Of a stretch of DNA of 35,505 nucleotides, positions 1-9,041 are shown piece by piece. Origin of the DNA: Xanthomarina gelatinilytica. GTDB lineage: Bacteria; Bacteroidota; Bacteroidia; Flavobacteriales; Flavobacteriaceae. A model generated the notes under the pieces. The model did no database searches and was not told where the DNA came from. It saw only the letters and a list, made by a program, of their open reading frames with translations. The DNA lies in contig NZ_ANLA01000022.1 in the NCBI RefSeq assembly GCF_000348685.1, forward strand, positions 1-35,505, in the 5' to 3' direction. Position numbers and translations under genes: made by a program. How positions within the stretch are numbered: the first letter of the stretch is position 1; each line of letters starts with the position of its first letter.

Positions 1-263
1 AACGTAGCGGTTTCCCAGCATTCCGTAGCAGGTTCAGCAGGTTGCGTTCCAGTTACGTCCCAAGAACAGGTTGTATCGTTGAACGTCGCAGTTTCCCAAC
101 ATTCCGTAGCAGGTTCAGCAGGCTGTGTTCCAGTTATATCCCAAGAACAGGTTGTATCATTGAACGTAGCGGTTTCCCAACATTCCGTAGCAGGTTCTGG
201 ATCTTGTGATCCTTGATTTTCCCACATACATGTAGTATCATTATATACAAAGTTATCCCAACA
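1..263 (-). repeat. Four tandem 27-residue (81-base) Cys-containing coding repeats
   Basis: The repeats lie inside the carboxypeptidase frame, with first-Cys codons at 261-263, 180-182, 99-101 and 18-20, exactly 81 bases apart. The two inner copies read CWETATFNDTTCSWDxTGTQ followed by PAEPATE. The outermost copy (CWDNFVYNDTTCMWENQGSQ) is more diverged, and the last is cut by the window edge. Each unit has two Cys eleven residues apart and two Trp, so a small disulphide-closed module is plausible. The high nucleotide identity of the inner copies suggests recent expansion, and copy number may vary between strains. Confidence 0.9.
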
Positions 264-2933
264 ATTTACAGCTGTTGGTTCATCTTGTCTATTTACTGTT
301 ACTGTTGCAATACAGCTATCAGTTTGACCATCACCATCGGTTACTGTAAGTGTTACATCAACAGGTGTTCCAACATTACTACAATCAAATGTGTCTATAT
401 CAATACTGTAATTTGTAATAGCAACATCATCAGTAGATCCATTATTAACATCAGTAGCAACAATTGTTGCGTTTCCAGTTGCATCAAGTTGAATAGTTAT
501 GTTTTGACAAGCTGCAGTTGGTGGATTAGAAAGCTCTTGAATTTTAATGATTTTGAAATCGTCAAAATAAAAACCATCAAAATTTCTAGAATAGTTTTCT
601 TGTTCTGGATTATTGTAGGCATCAGATCTGAATCTAAAACGGAAGCGGGCATTTTCTGCACCTAGTAAGAATGCATTGTTATTTTCATCAATCACGATTT
701 CTTCCATGACCCAATTGTTAAAACGGTCACCATCGTAAATTTGTCCTGAACTTTGACTGTTTTGAAAATTTGTAGTTGAAGAACTGGTAGACCTATAAAA
801 ACCATCGTTGGTGGATGTAGAAGAATTAGGTTTTGTATATTTTCCACATATAGGATACCAGGTTGAACCATTTGTTGAACCCAATAATTCTATAAAATCA
901 TAATTACGTTCAATATCCCATTTGGCATAGAATTGTACCAAAATGCCATCCGCATCAGAAAGGTCGTATGTGCTGTTTGTAGTGGCAACACTTGTATTGT
1001 TATTGCTATAAGAAGACGATGAGGTGCTTCTTATGGAACGAGAACCGGACCAGCTGGATGACGTAGTAGCATTCCAACTTCCGGAAATGGACCAGTTGCT
1101 GGTTAGGTCAGTGTCTGGATTGTCTGAAAGTAATACTGTTGGTTGGTAGTATTTTTCAAAATTGGCTTCAAAAAAAACATTTCCAGCATTATCTTCCAAA
1201 GTCACTTTATATTCAATTTTTTCATTAGGTGAAATGCTTGGATTTAATTCCAATTGAGCTGTTACATTGCGCTGCTCGGTAACAGTCATACCAGTTTGGG
1301 TTGCTGGTGACGTAATTGATACAATATTTGATGAAATAGGAGTAACGGTCAGCTTAAAACTGCTAGCTGTTTGTCCTATTCTTTCAATACCAAATTTAAG
1401 GTTGGATGTTAATGTAGTAATGTCGCTTTGGGTCTGGTCGTGGAATTTTGCATATTTTCCACCATAGTAAGCATTCATTAAATTAATACGTACCATACGT
1501 TTGGCAATAGGTATGATATTGGAAATACTTGGCCAAAAACCACCTTCGCCATAACTGCCATTCTCAGGTGTAGTGGCCAGTATATGTTGCCCTGAACCAG
1601 AGGATCCATTGCCATCGGTAGCACCACCAATCATCCAGTCATCTGCAATACCATTGGCAGAAGACAATACCCTTGCACCATAAAGGTAACGGTTGTACCG
1701 TGTCATGTCTTCATGCCATTGATGCATTTCGTTTTCACGACCAGAAACATTTAAGTTTTGACCGCCATAAGGATGAGGGATAGCATTGGCGTAAGAATGT
1801 TGCCACACAGCAGTTTTAAAATTTCTTGCCAAGATAAAGTCCCTCATGATTTGGGTTTCAGGTTCAGAAAAAGCGGATGGACCTCTATAGGAATCACTTG
1901 TGGAAGTTCCAGAAGAACCAAAACCTGCACTTCCCCAAAAATAATTGAAGTTTCTATTAAGATCAACACCTCTGGAAGCATCAGTGGTTCCGCTATAAGG
2001 TCTTAGGTTTCTACGTTGCATACCACCTCCACTAGGATTTGTTAGCTGGTTCCATCGCAAACCATCCGGATTTACAACAGGTACAAAATAAAGTTCGTTA
2101 TTGTCTACTAGGTTTTTAATAGCTGGATCTGTATTGTAATTTTCAAGAAGGTACCACATAAAATAAATATTTCCCATTAAACTGCTAAGTTCACGAGAAT
2201 GTATCATGGAGGTGTAGAGTATTTGTGGTTTGCTGCCTTCAGGAGAAGCTTGATTTCCTGTTATTCTCACATAATAAATGGTTTGCGGACTGAATCGTCT
2301 ACCTGCACTTCCGGTTCCATTGTAGGTAAGCCCATTATTGGTTATGGTACTACTAGGGTTTCCCCATGTTTTCTTACCAGTAGGGGAAGCATCTTGACGG
2401 GCTGAAATTAAATTTGGATAGAGATTATGCATATCGTCCAATGCATCCATAGTCTGCTCTAATGTCAAACAACCACCCATACTACCTGTGTCGAAGTTGT
2501 CTGGGACGTTCCAATCTATTTCATCACAGCCTTGATATTGTAAAAAGTTATCAATTATTGTACTTGAGATGGAAGCGCGTTGTGTGTTTTGGATGTTGAT
2601 ATATTTTTTTGCTTTTTCAATTTCCAAGAGTTGTTTTGCATGAGGTAGTTCTTTTTCAGCTCTTTCTCTGTAAAAAGTAGCCATGTCCTCAATAAGAACT
2701 CTATAAGAGATGCCTAAAACATCTAACCTTTTAATATCTTCATCATGGAGTTCAATTGTTAAACCATGGTCATGTAGTTTGGCGCCACACCTTAGATCAA
2801 TACCTTCATTGGCTAATCTGTTAATGGTGTGTTGGTCTTTGTTCAATACTTCTATCCGTTTAAAATTTTGTGCTTGGATAAATTGTATTGTAGTTAGCAA
2901 GACAATGATACTTAATGCAGTAATTTTTTTCAT
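1..2933 (-). CDS. Secreted M14 zinc carboxypeptidase, N-terminal ~977 codons (C-terminus outside window)
   Basis: The minus frame is open from an ATG at 2933 to the window edge, so the protein is cut. It begins with a signal peptide (residues 1-22, MKKITALSIIVLL...QAQ). The M14 peptidase domain shows the zinc motif HSRE (about residue 243), NPDG (~291), DLNRN (substrate-carboxylate Arg, ~326), YRGPSAFSEPE, the third zinc ligand in WQHS (~379), and a TPENG...GFWP segment (~460) that probably holds the catalytic Glu. After this come a beta-rich domain, a jelly-roll/MAM-like domain ending near residue 795 (DGFYFDDFKI), an HYR/Ig-like domain (~800-885), and 27-residue Cys repeats. It probably cleaves peptides outside the cell; a type IX secretion sorting domain is expected beyond the edge but is not seen. 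The frame was checked as intact at several points. The gene is divergent from the serine hydrolase at 3208; the 274-base gap between them holds no clear promoter motif. Confidence 0.9.
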   Translation of the reverse strand, partial: MKKITALSIIVLLTTIQFIQAQNFKRIEVLNKDQHTINRLANEGIDLRCGAKLHDHGLTIELHDEDIKRLDVLGISYRVLIEDMATFYRERAEKELPHAKQLLEIEKAKKYINIQNTQRASISSTIIDNFLQYQGCDEIDWNVPDNFDTGSMGGCLTLEQTMDALDDMHNLYPNLISARQDASPTGKKTWGNPSSTITNNGLTYNGTGSAGRRFSPQTIYYVRITGNQASPEGSKPQILYTSMIHSRELSSLMGNIYFMWYLLENYNTDPAIKNLVDNNELYFVPVVNPDGLRWNQLTNPSGGGMQRRNLRPYSGTTDASRGVDLNRNFNYFWGSAGFGSSGTSTSDSYRGPSAFSEPETQIMRDFILARNFKTAVWQHSYANAIPHPYGGQNLNVSGRENEMHQWHEDMTRYNRYLYGARVLSSANGIADDWMIGGATDGNGSSGSGQHILATTPENGSYGEGGFWPSISNIIPIAKRMVRINLMNAYYGGKYAKFHDQTQSDITTLTSNLKFGIERIGQTASSFKLTVTPISSNIVSITSPATQTGMTVTEQRNVTAQLELNPSISPNEKIEYKVTLEDNAGNVFFEANFEKYYQPTVLLSDNPDTDLTSNWSISGSWNATTSSSWSGSRSIRSTSSSSYSNNNTSVATTNSTYDLSDADGILVQFYAKWDIERNYDFIELLGSTNGSTWYPICGKYTKPNSSTSTNDGFYRSTSSSTTNFQNSQSSGQIYDGDRFNNWVMEEIVIDENNNAFLLGAENARFRFRFRSDAYNNPEQENYSRNFDGFYFDDFKIIKIQELSNPPTAACQNITIQLDATGNATIVATDVNNGSTDDVAITNYSIDIDTFDCSNVGTPVDVTLTVTDGDGQTDSCIATVTVNRQDEPTAVNCWDNFVYNDTTCMWENQGSQDPEPATECWETATFNDTTCSWDITGTQPAEPATECWETATFNDTTCSWDVTGTQPAEPATECWETAT

Positions 2934-3207
2934 TTTATTGGGATTTAATGAATTTGATGTGGCTAATATATATAAATATTTCAAAAAACATCTACAAAAT
3001 GCAAAAAAATCCGATAAAATGAAAAAATGTAAGAAAATTACCAATATTATTATCATTAAAAATGAGCGTGTTTTTTGATCTCTAAAATATCCAAACAGAC
3101 TTTTATTGAAGTTTTAATATTTTAGGTGTTTAAAAAGTATAAATAGGATAATAACCAATAAATAATTACCTTTAAAATCAACTTCTAATTAAAAACAAAC
3201 CAATTAT

Positions 3208-4782
3208 ATGGATTCCTTACAGATGAAGCGTTTCTTACTATCAACAAGTCTTTTTCTTACTTTGATCTTTTCTGCTTTTGGACAATTATCCTCATTGCAA
3301 GTAGATAGCCTAGTTACAGATGCCATGGATAAGTTTAATGTGGCAGGTGTTGCTGTTGCCATTGTAAAAGATGGTGATATTATTCATGAAAAAGGATATG
3401 GCGTTCTTTCAAAACAAACAAACAAACCAGTAAACCAACACAGCAATTTTGCCATAGCCTCCAATAGTAAAGCCTTTACAACAACAGCTCTGGCACTTTT
3501 GGTGGAAGATGGAAAGATAAATTGGACAGATAAAGTAATAGACCACATTCCAGAATTTAAAATGTACAATGCCTACGTGACCGAGAATTTTAATATTCAA
3601 GATTTACTTACACATAGAAGCGGGCTTGGCTTGGGGGTTGGAGATTTAATGTTTTTTCCAGATGGATCTGATTTCACAATAAACGATTTGCTTTCCAGTT
3701 TTCAATATTTCAAGCCAGTTTCAGCGTTCAGGACTCAGTTTGATTATGATAACTTGTTGTATTTGGTAGCAGGAGAACTTATTGCCAGAAAAAGTGGGAT
3801 GACTTGGGAAGCTTTTATCACAGAAAGGATTTTTAAGCCCTTGAACATGGATAATTCCTATGCTGCTCTCAACCTTATTGAAGATACAAGTAATTTGACC
3901 TTGCCACACAATACGGCAACTGGCGACTTTAAAGTGCTGCCAAATTTTCAAGAGATGATAAATGGCGCAGCTGGAGGCATTTATTCCAACGTAAATGATA
4001 TGTCCCAGTGGATGCTGCTACATTTAAACCAAGGGAAATATGGCGAAAACCTGAACAAACAATTATTCTCTGTTGAAAGTCAGCATGAAATGTGGAAAAT
4101 ACATACCACTACAGATGTTAATAGAAATCCTAGGTATAACTCTCATTTTGCTGGATATGGTTTGGGGTGGGATTTAACAGATAAAAAGGGGAACATGGTT
4201 GTCTCTCACACAGGAGGGCTTCCAGGCATGTTAAGTAGAACCGTTTTAATACCAGATTTAAATGTTGGAGTGGTTGTGCTTACCAATACAGAACCAGGAG
4301 GTGCAGGTGTTTTTCTGGCAGTTTCCAGAACTATTGTAGATGGTTATTTAGGATTGGACGACTACCAATGGACCGAAAAATTTTATAACTATTTTAAGGA
4401 AAGCCAGGCAGAAGGGGATCTTATTACCAAGCAGGTCTGGGAAACGGTTCAAGCCAATAAAAAAGTAAAAATAAACGAAAAAGATTTTTTAGGCATATAT
4501 AAGGATAATTGGTTTGGAAAGATGGAAGTGTTCAATAAAAACGGAAAGCTTTGGATTAAATCCTATCGATCTCCTAAGTTAAATGGCGAATTACAATATT
4601 ATAAAGCGAATACCTTTGCTGTTAAATGGGAGTATCAAGATATGAATGCAGATGCTTTTGTTATGTTTTATTTAGACGAAAACGGCAAAGCGCAAAGCAT
4701 TAAAATGAAAGGCATTTCGCCAAATATCGATTTTAGTTTCGATTTTCATGATTTAGATTTGCAACGTGTCAACAACAATTAA
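3208..4782 (+). CDS. Secreted serine hydrolase of the beta-lactamase / penicillin-binding-protein family, with C-terminal DUF3471-like domain
   Basis: This 524-residue protein has a signal peptide ending near AFGQ (residue 26). The class C beta-lactamase-type catalytic set is present: SxxK as SNSK (85-88), YxN as YDN (180-182) and HTG (334-336) in place of KTG. Residues ~430-524 form a beta-rich tail of the kind found in DUF3471 proteins. Family members are D-aminopeptidases, esterases or peptidoglycan hydrolases, so the substrate cannot be named; true beta-lactamase activity is not implied. An in-frame ATG at 3223 gives a more compact signal peptide (MKRFLLSTSLFL...) and is a realistic alternative start. 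The upstream base is A-rich rather than Shine-Dalgarno-like. Cardiolipin synthase follows 25 bases downstream on the same strand, so the two may be co-transcribed and both act at the envelope. Confidence 0.88.
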   Translation: MDSLQMKRFLLSTSLFLTLIFSAFGQLSSLQVDSLVTDAMDKFNVAGVAVAIVKDGDIIHEKGYGVLSKQTNKPVNQHSNFAIASNSKAFTTTALALLVEDGKINWTDKVIDHIPEFKMYNAYVTENFNIQDLLTHRSGLGLGVGDLMFFPDGSDFTINDLLSSFQYFKPVSAFRTQFDYDNLLYLVAGELIARKSGMTWEAFITERIFKPLNMDNSYAALNLIEDTSNLTLPHNTATGDFKVLPNFQEMINGAAGGIYSNVNDMSQWMLLHLNQGKYGENLNKQLFSVESQHEMWKIHTTTDVNRNPRYNSHFAGYGLGWDLTDKKGNMVVSHTGGLPGMLSRTVLIPDLNVGVVVLTNTEPGGAGVFLAVSRTIVDGYLGLDDYQWTEKFYNYFKESQAEGDLITKQVWETVQANKKVKINEKDFLGIYKDNWFGKMEVFNKNGKLWIKSYRSPKLNGELQYYKANTFAVKWEYQDMNADAFVMFYLDENGKAQSIKMKGISPNIDFSFDFHDLDLQRVNNN

Positions 4783-4807
4783 TACCTACTACTAAGTACT
4801 TCAATTT

Positions 4808-6265
4808 ATGGACTATATCTTAATCCTGGAAATAATTTATGTTATTGTTTTAATGTTGGTGAGCTATCGTGTAATTGAAGACACTCAAAACACAACAAAA
4901 GCCTTAGCCTATTTATTGCTGGTAATCTTTGTTCCCATTGTAGGGATTTTAATTTACTTTTCTTTTGGAGTGAATTATCGCATCCGGAAAATGTACGATA
5001 AAAAATTAAAAACCAATGAAAACATTCAGATAAACCTGGAAAAAGAGCTCATTTCATATTCCAAAGGTGTTTTAAAAGAAGGGGATGAAGCAGTTCAAGA
5101 AAACAAAAAATTGGTAAACCTTATTTTAAAAGATAATTTAAGCCCTTTAACAAACAATAACAACGTAAAATTGCTTATCAATGGTGAAGAAAAATTCCCA
5201 GATGTCCTGGAATGCATTGCAAAAGCCAAAGAGCACATCCATATAGAATATTATATTTTTGAAGATGATAACATTGGAGTTCAAATTATTGATCTGCTCT
5301 TAAAAAAAGTATCTGAAGGTGTTGAGGTAAGGTTTATTTATGACGATTTCGGGAGTCGTTCCATTAGAAAAAAACAAGTAAAAAGGTTGCGTGAAGGTGG
5401 TGTTAAAGTGTTTCCTTTTTACAAAATAAAACTTATTGCCTTTGCCAATAGAATCAATTATAGAAATCACAGAAAAATCATCATTATAGATGGACACACA
5501 TCGTTTGTGGGAGGAATCAATGTTAGCGATAGATACATTAATACAGAGCCTAACAAAAACAAAGTGTATTGGAGGGATACCCATTTAAAAATTGAAGGAC
5601 CAGCCACCTGGTATTTACAGTACCTGTTTTTATGCGATTGGAATTTTTGCGCACAAGACCACATGGAAATCAATAGCAAATTCTTTCCAGATTATCAATC
5701 ATTTCAATGTCAACAAGATAAATATGTCCAAATAACTGCCAGTGGACCAGATTCCGATGTGCCAACCATTAAATTTGCATTGTTGCAAGCCATTAATTTA
5801 GCAGAAAAGGAAGTGCTTATTACCACACCTTACTTTATACCAAGCAAAAGCATCATGGACGCTTTGCTTATTGCTGCAAAAAGTGGTGTAAAGGTAAAAT
5901 TGATAGTCCCAAACAATTCAGATTCTAAATTGGTTAATGCTGCTGCTTGTTCCTATTATTTGGACTTGTTAAAATCTGGTGTGGAAATTTATCGTTATAC
6001 CAAAGGATTTGTACATGCAAAAACCATGGTTATTGATAATGAAATAGCCGTTGTTGGAACAGCAAATATGGATGTTAGGAGTTTTGATCTGAATTTTGAG
6101 GTTGGTGCCATTGTTTATGATGAAGAAATAGCTGAAGAATTAAAAACTACCTTTTATAAAGATGTGGAAGACACTTCGCAACTGGATTTAATAGAGTGGG
6201 AAAAAAGACCGGCAGTTTACAGGTTCTTGGATAAATTGGCCAGATTGTTTTCCCCAATTCTATAG
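4808..6265 (+). CDS. cls: Cardiolipin synthase (phospholipase D family)
   Basis: The 485-residue protein condenses two phosphatidylglycerol molecules into cardiolipin and glycerol at the inner membrane. It has two N-terminal membrane helices (about residues 3-22 and 33-53, the PLDc_N region) and two HKD catalytic motifs, HRKIIIID starting at residue 221 and HAKTMVID starting at residue 403. Each is followed by the typical FVGG or VVGTANMD segment. Length and order match bacterial cardiolipin synthases of the ClsA type. It lies 25 bases after the serine hydrolase gene and probably shares its transcript. About 170 bases separate it from the following ABC-F gene, which has its own promoter motif. 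Confidence 0.93.
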   Translation: MDYILILEIIYVIVLMLVSYRVIEDTQNTTKALAYLLLVIFVPIVGILIYFSFGVNYRIRKMYDKKLKTNENIQINLEKELISYSKGVLKEGDEAVQENKKLVNLILKDNLSPLTNNNNVKLLINGEEKFPDVLECIAKAKEHIHIEYYIFEDDNIGVQIIDLLLKKVSEGVEVRFIYDDFGSRSIRKKQVKRLREGGVKVFPFYKIKLIAFANRINYRNHRKIIIIDGHTSFVGGINVSDRYINTEPNKNKVYWRDTHLKIEGPATWYLQYLFLCDWNFCAQDHMEINSKFFPDYQSFQCQQDKYVQITASGPDSDVPTIKFALLQAINLAEKEVLITTPYFIPSKSIMDALLIAAKSGVKVKLIVPNNSDSKLVNAAACSYYLDLLKSGVEIYRYTKGFVHAKTMVIDNEIAVVGTANMDVRSFDLNFEVGAIVYDEEIAEELKTTFYKDVEDTSQLDLIEWEKRPAVYRFLDKLARLFSPIL

Positions 6266-6405
6266 CGTTCTGGAACAAAGTTTCCAATTATTGCCTTAAC
6301 CAGTTACAGGTACATTCCTGCCTGGCATTGCTTTATTGCAGATGGATTGCTGCCATTATGTGGAATTCTTCGCGTTTAATTTTAAATTATATCTTTTCTT
6401 TTGCA

Positions 6406-6413
6406 TAATTTTG
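6406..6413 (+). promoter_or_regulatory. Promoter -7 element (TAATTTTG) for the ABC-F gene
   Basis: TAATTTTG fits the Bacteroidota TAnnTTTG -7 consensus exactly and lies 19 bases before the ATG at 6433. No clean TTG sits at the expected -33 position. The resulting 5' leader would be only about 13 bases. Confidence 0.5.
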
Positions 6414-6432
6414 CGCACTCAAAAAATAGAAC

Positions 6433-8070
6433 ATGATTTCAGTAGATGCGTTAGCAGTAGAATTTAGTGGACAAACCTTGTTTAAAGATGTGTCTTTTGT
6501 TGTAAATGAAAATGACAAGATTGCCTTAATGGGCAAAAATGGTGCTGGAAAATCAACCATGATGAAAATTATTGCAGGCGAACAAAAACCTACTCGTGGT
6601 CATGTTAGGTTTCCAAAAGATGCTGTAATTGCCTATTTGCCACAACATTTATTGACCGAAGATAAGTGTACTGTTTTTGAAGAAGCTTCCAAAGCGTTCA
6701 AGCATATTTTTGAGATGCGAGATGAAATGGAAAAATTAAATAAGGCTTTGGAAACCAGAACGGATTATGAATCGGATGAATACATGTGCATTATTGAAAA
6801 GGTGTCCGATTTAGGTGAAAAATACTACGCTCTAGAAGATGTCAATTACGATGCCGAAGTGGAAAAAGCACTTAGGGGTTTGGGTTTTAAACGTGAAGAC
6901 TTGCATCGATTGACCAGTGAATTCAGTGGTGGTTGGCGCATGAGAATAGAGCTGGCAAAAATCCTTCTTCAAAAACCAGATTTAATCCTTTTGGACGAGC
7001 CTACCAACCATATCGATATTGAATCGGTAATCTGGTTGGAAGATTTTTTAATCAACAAAGCCAAAGCTGTTATGGTAATTTCACATGACAAAGCATTTAT
7101 TGATAATATTACCAACAGGACCATTGAGGTAACCATGGGTCGCATTTATGATTACAAAGCCAATTATTCGCATTACTTGCAGTTACGTGAAGAGCGAAGA
7201 GCCAATCAAATAAAAGCTTATCAAGAACAGCAAAAGTTTATTGCAGATAATATGGCTTTTATTGAGCGCTTTAAAGGGACTTATTCAAAAACCAATCAAG
7301 TGAGTTCCAGGGAGCGTATGTTGGAAAAGCTTGAGATTATTGAAATTGATGAAATAGATACGTCGTCTTTAAAACTGCGTTTTCCACCATCCATACGTTC
7401 GGGAGATTATCCTGTATCAGTTCAGGATTTAAGTAAATCCTATGGAAATCATGTGGTGTTTAAAAATGCCAACATGTCCATTTCCAGAGGTGAAAAAGTA
7501 TGTTTTGTTGGACGGAATGGCGAAGGTAAATCTACCATGATTAAAGCCATTATGGGAGAAATTGAGGTTCAAGGTAAATGTAGTTTGGGACACAACGTTA
7601 AGGTAGGTTACTTTGCACAAAACCAAGCCTCTTTATTGGTTGAGAATTTAACTGTGTTCCAAACAGTTGATGAGGTTGCAGAAGGAGATGTTAGAACCCA
7701 GATAAAAAATATTTTGGGTCGTTTTATGTTTGGAGGAGACGATATAGACAAGAAAGTAAGTGTGCTTTCTGGAGGGGAAAAAACCAGATTGGCAATGGTA
7801 AAATTGCTTTTAGAGCCAGTAAACTTGCTTATTTTGGATGAACCTACAAACCATTTGGATTTAAAATCCAAGGATGTTTTAAAAGAAGCCTTATTAGCCT
7901 TCGATGGAACTTTAATTTTGGTATCTCACGATAGGGATTTTCTGCAAGGCTTGTCGCAAAAGGTGTTCGAGTTTAAAGACCAAAGAGTTATAGAGCATTT
8001 TGAAACAATTGATGCATTTTTGATTAGAAACAGAATGGAAAATTTAAAACAAATAGATTTAAAAAACTAA
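6433..8070 (+). CDS. ABC-F family ATPase (ribosome-associated type)
   Basis: This soluble 545-residue protein has two fused ABC domains and no membrane segments. Domain 1 has Walker A GKNGAGKST (34-42), signature FSGGWRMRIELA and Walker B LILLDEPTNHID. Domain 2 has GRNGEGKST, LSGGEKTRLAMVKLL and LLILDEPTNHLD. Between them is a charged linker (about 235-310) that would form the P-site tRNA interaction motif in known ABC-F proteins. Family members act on the ribosome, as translation factors or antibiotic protectors; the sequence resembles the housekeeping YbiT/EttA-type group more than the resistance group, but I cannot assign the subfamily. It appears monocistronic: its own promoter motif lies upstream, and the genes downstream are on the opposite strand. 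Confidence 0.92.
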   Translation: MISVDALAVEFSGQTLFKDVSFVVNENDKIALMGKNGAGKSTMMKIIAGEQKPTRGHVRFPKDAVIAYLPQHLLTEDKCTVFEEASKAFKHIFEMRDEMEKLNKALETRTDYESDEYMCIIEKVSDLGEKYYALEDVNYDAEVEKALRGLGFKREDLHRLTSEFSGGWRMRIELAKILLQKPDLILLDEPTNHIDIESVIWLEDFLINKAKAVMVISHDKAFIDNITNRTIEVTMGRIYDYKANYSHYLQLREERRANQIKAYQEQQKFIADNMAFIERFKGTYSKTNQVSSRERMLEKLEIIEIDEIDTSSLKLRFPPSIRSGDYPVSVQDLSKSYGNHVVFKNANMSISRGEKVCFVGRNGEGKSTMIKAIMGEIEVQGKCSLGHNVKVGYFAQNQASLLVENLTVFQTVDEVAEGDVRTQIKNILGRFMFGGDDIDKKVSVLSGGEKTRLAMVKLLLEPVNLLILDEPTNHLDLKSKDVLKEALLAFDGTLILVSHDRDFLQGLSQKVFEFKDQRVIEHFETIDAFLIRNRMENLKQIDLKN

Positions 8071-8197
8071 AATGCTTAATTCCAACTAAGCCTAGAAAAT
8101 GAACACTGTAGCAGCATTCTTGCTCATCATTAAAAACTTCAATTTAATAGTTGTTAATAACCTACTTTATTGACTTATGGGTTTGGAATTTGAAATT

Positions 8198-8437
8198 TCA
8201 TTGGTCATTGTAAACTTGTCCTCTATGAGGTTTTAAAGCATCGCGAATGGGCTTCATATCTGCTTCATCAACAACCATATACGCTATGGCATGCATGTCG
8301 TTCAACACTTCACAGCCAGTAATGTTCAATGGCAATTGTTTTGCTGTAATATACTCCTTTAAATGTATGTTATGGTGTTCGGCTGTTGTGGCAGCATCGG
8401 GACCTTTAAAGTCCCAAATCAATTTAAGTTTTCTCAT
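8198..8437 (-). CDS. Small conserved-looking protein of unknown function (79 residues)
   Basis: I do not recognise this family. The protein (MRKLKLIWDFKGPDAATTAE...) has no signal peptide or membrane segment and is rich in His. Its alternating strand-helix look, with HAIAYMVVDEADMKPIRDAL, suggests a small ferredoxin-like or dimeric alpha-beta barrel fold, but this is inference. I chose the ATG at 8437 because it overlaps the end of the upstream gene by 14 bases, a typical translational-coupling arrangement. A longer start at 8464 would add nine residues and overlap by 41 bases. The tight overlap with the SRPBCC gene suggests that the two act together. Confidence 0.7.
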   Translation of the reverse strand: MRKLKLIWDFKGPDAATTAEHHNIHLKEYITAKQLPLNITGCEVLNDMHAIAYMVVDEADMKPIRDALKPHRGQVYNDQ

Positions 8438-8885
8438 GTGATACGGAAATTCCTTTTTCTGCAAAATTCTTAAAATCTTGCATGTATTGTTTCGATTGTT
8501 TTTTAAAAGTTCCAGGCATAAGTAAGGTCATCATTCTTAGCATAAAACTGGATGGGATAAATTCGCTTATGCTTGTCCATTTAGTATGCCCTTCGGGTGT
8601 TTCTTCAAAATAATTCTCTTGAATGTTTTGCATGCCTTTCGCATCATACATCATATGGAATTCATAAGGCAATTTTTTGTGGGTAATGGTTTCAACCAAT
8701 TCCATTTGCCTTTTGCCCATTTGGTATTTCAATTTCATTTTAGATCCAATGTCTCCCGGAGTTCCATGAATAAATTCATGACCTAACAAACCTCTTTGCC
8801 AATGCTTCATGTTTTCAGCGTGGTTTAATTTTTTAATAAAATCGTTTAATGGAATATGGACAACAATTTCAGTGGTATATTTCAT
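8424..8885 (-). CDS. SRPBCC (START/polyketide-cyclase-like) family protein
   Basis: This 153-residue cytoplasmic protein has the pattern of the SRPBCC hydrophobic-pocket fold: an N-terminal strand with MKYTTEIVVHIPLNDFIKKL, a helix with a conserved-type Trp (MKHWQRGL), a run of antiparallel strands (SKMKLKYQMGKRQMELVETI, FHMMYDAKG, TKWTSISEF), and a long C-terminal helix (KQSKQYMQDFKNFAEKG). Members bind lipids or other small hydrophobic ligands; none can be named here. It is the first gene of a two-gene minus-strand unit with the 79-residue protein. A stretch upstream (TATCTTTA on the minus strand near 8909-8916) resembles a -7 element but does not match exactly. Confidence 0.8.
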   Translation of the reverse strand: MKYTTEIVVHIPLNDFIKKLNHAENMKHWQRGLLGHEFIHGTPGDIGSKMKLKYQMGKRQMELVETITHKKLPYEFHMMYDAKGMQNIQENYFEETPEGHTKWTSISEFIPSSFMLRMMTLLMPGTFKKQSKQYMQDFKNFAEKGISVSHEKT

Positions 8886-8986
8886 GACAATTTCATTTTA
8901 GGATATTAAAGATACGATATTTTAATTTTTAAAAACAGATAAATACAAGATACTAAAAAACTTTCAAAACCGTTTGTTAATGCAGC

Positions 8987-9016
8987 TTGTTATATAGCTT
9001 AATATTACTACTTTTG
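8987..9016 (+). promoter_or_regulatory. Promoter for the PPIase/SurA operon: TTG-N19-TACTTTTG
   Basis: TTG at 8987-8989 and TACTTTTG at 9009-9016 are separated by 19 bases, a full match to the Bacteroidota housekeeping consensus. Transcription should start near 9022-9024, about 20 bases before the ATG at 9042. Confidence 0.75.
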
Positions 9017-9041
9017 CAATCGTATCAAAATAAAAAACAAC

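Noticed and set aside
1-263. 81-base direct repeats as a possible CRISPR or satellite array
   Set aside because: There are no unique spacers, and the repeats keep the reading frame of the peptidase exactly, so they are coding.
213-665. A 150-codon plus-strand open frame (and several others between 1267 and 3078)
   Set aside because: They lie antisense to the carboxypeptidase, whose minus frame runs unbroken with clear family motifs. Their composition (Cys- and Ile-rich) is not protein-like.
6266-6405. Possible terminator GGAAC-AAA-GTTTCC after cls
   Set aside because: The stem is short and no T-run follows, so it is not supported as a terminator.
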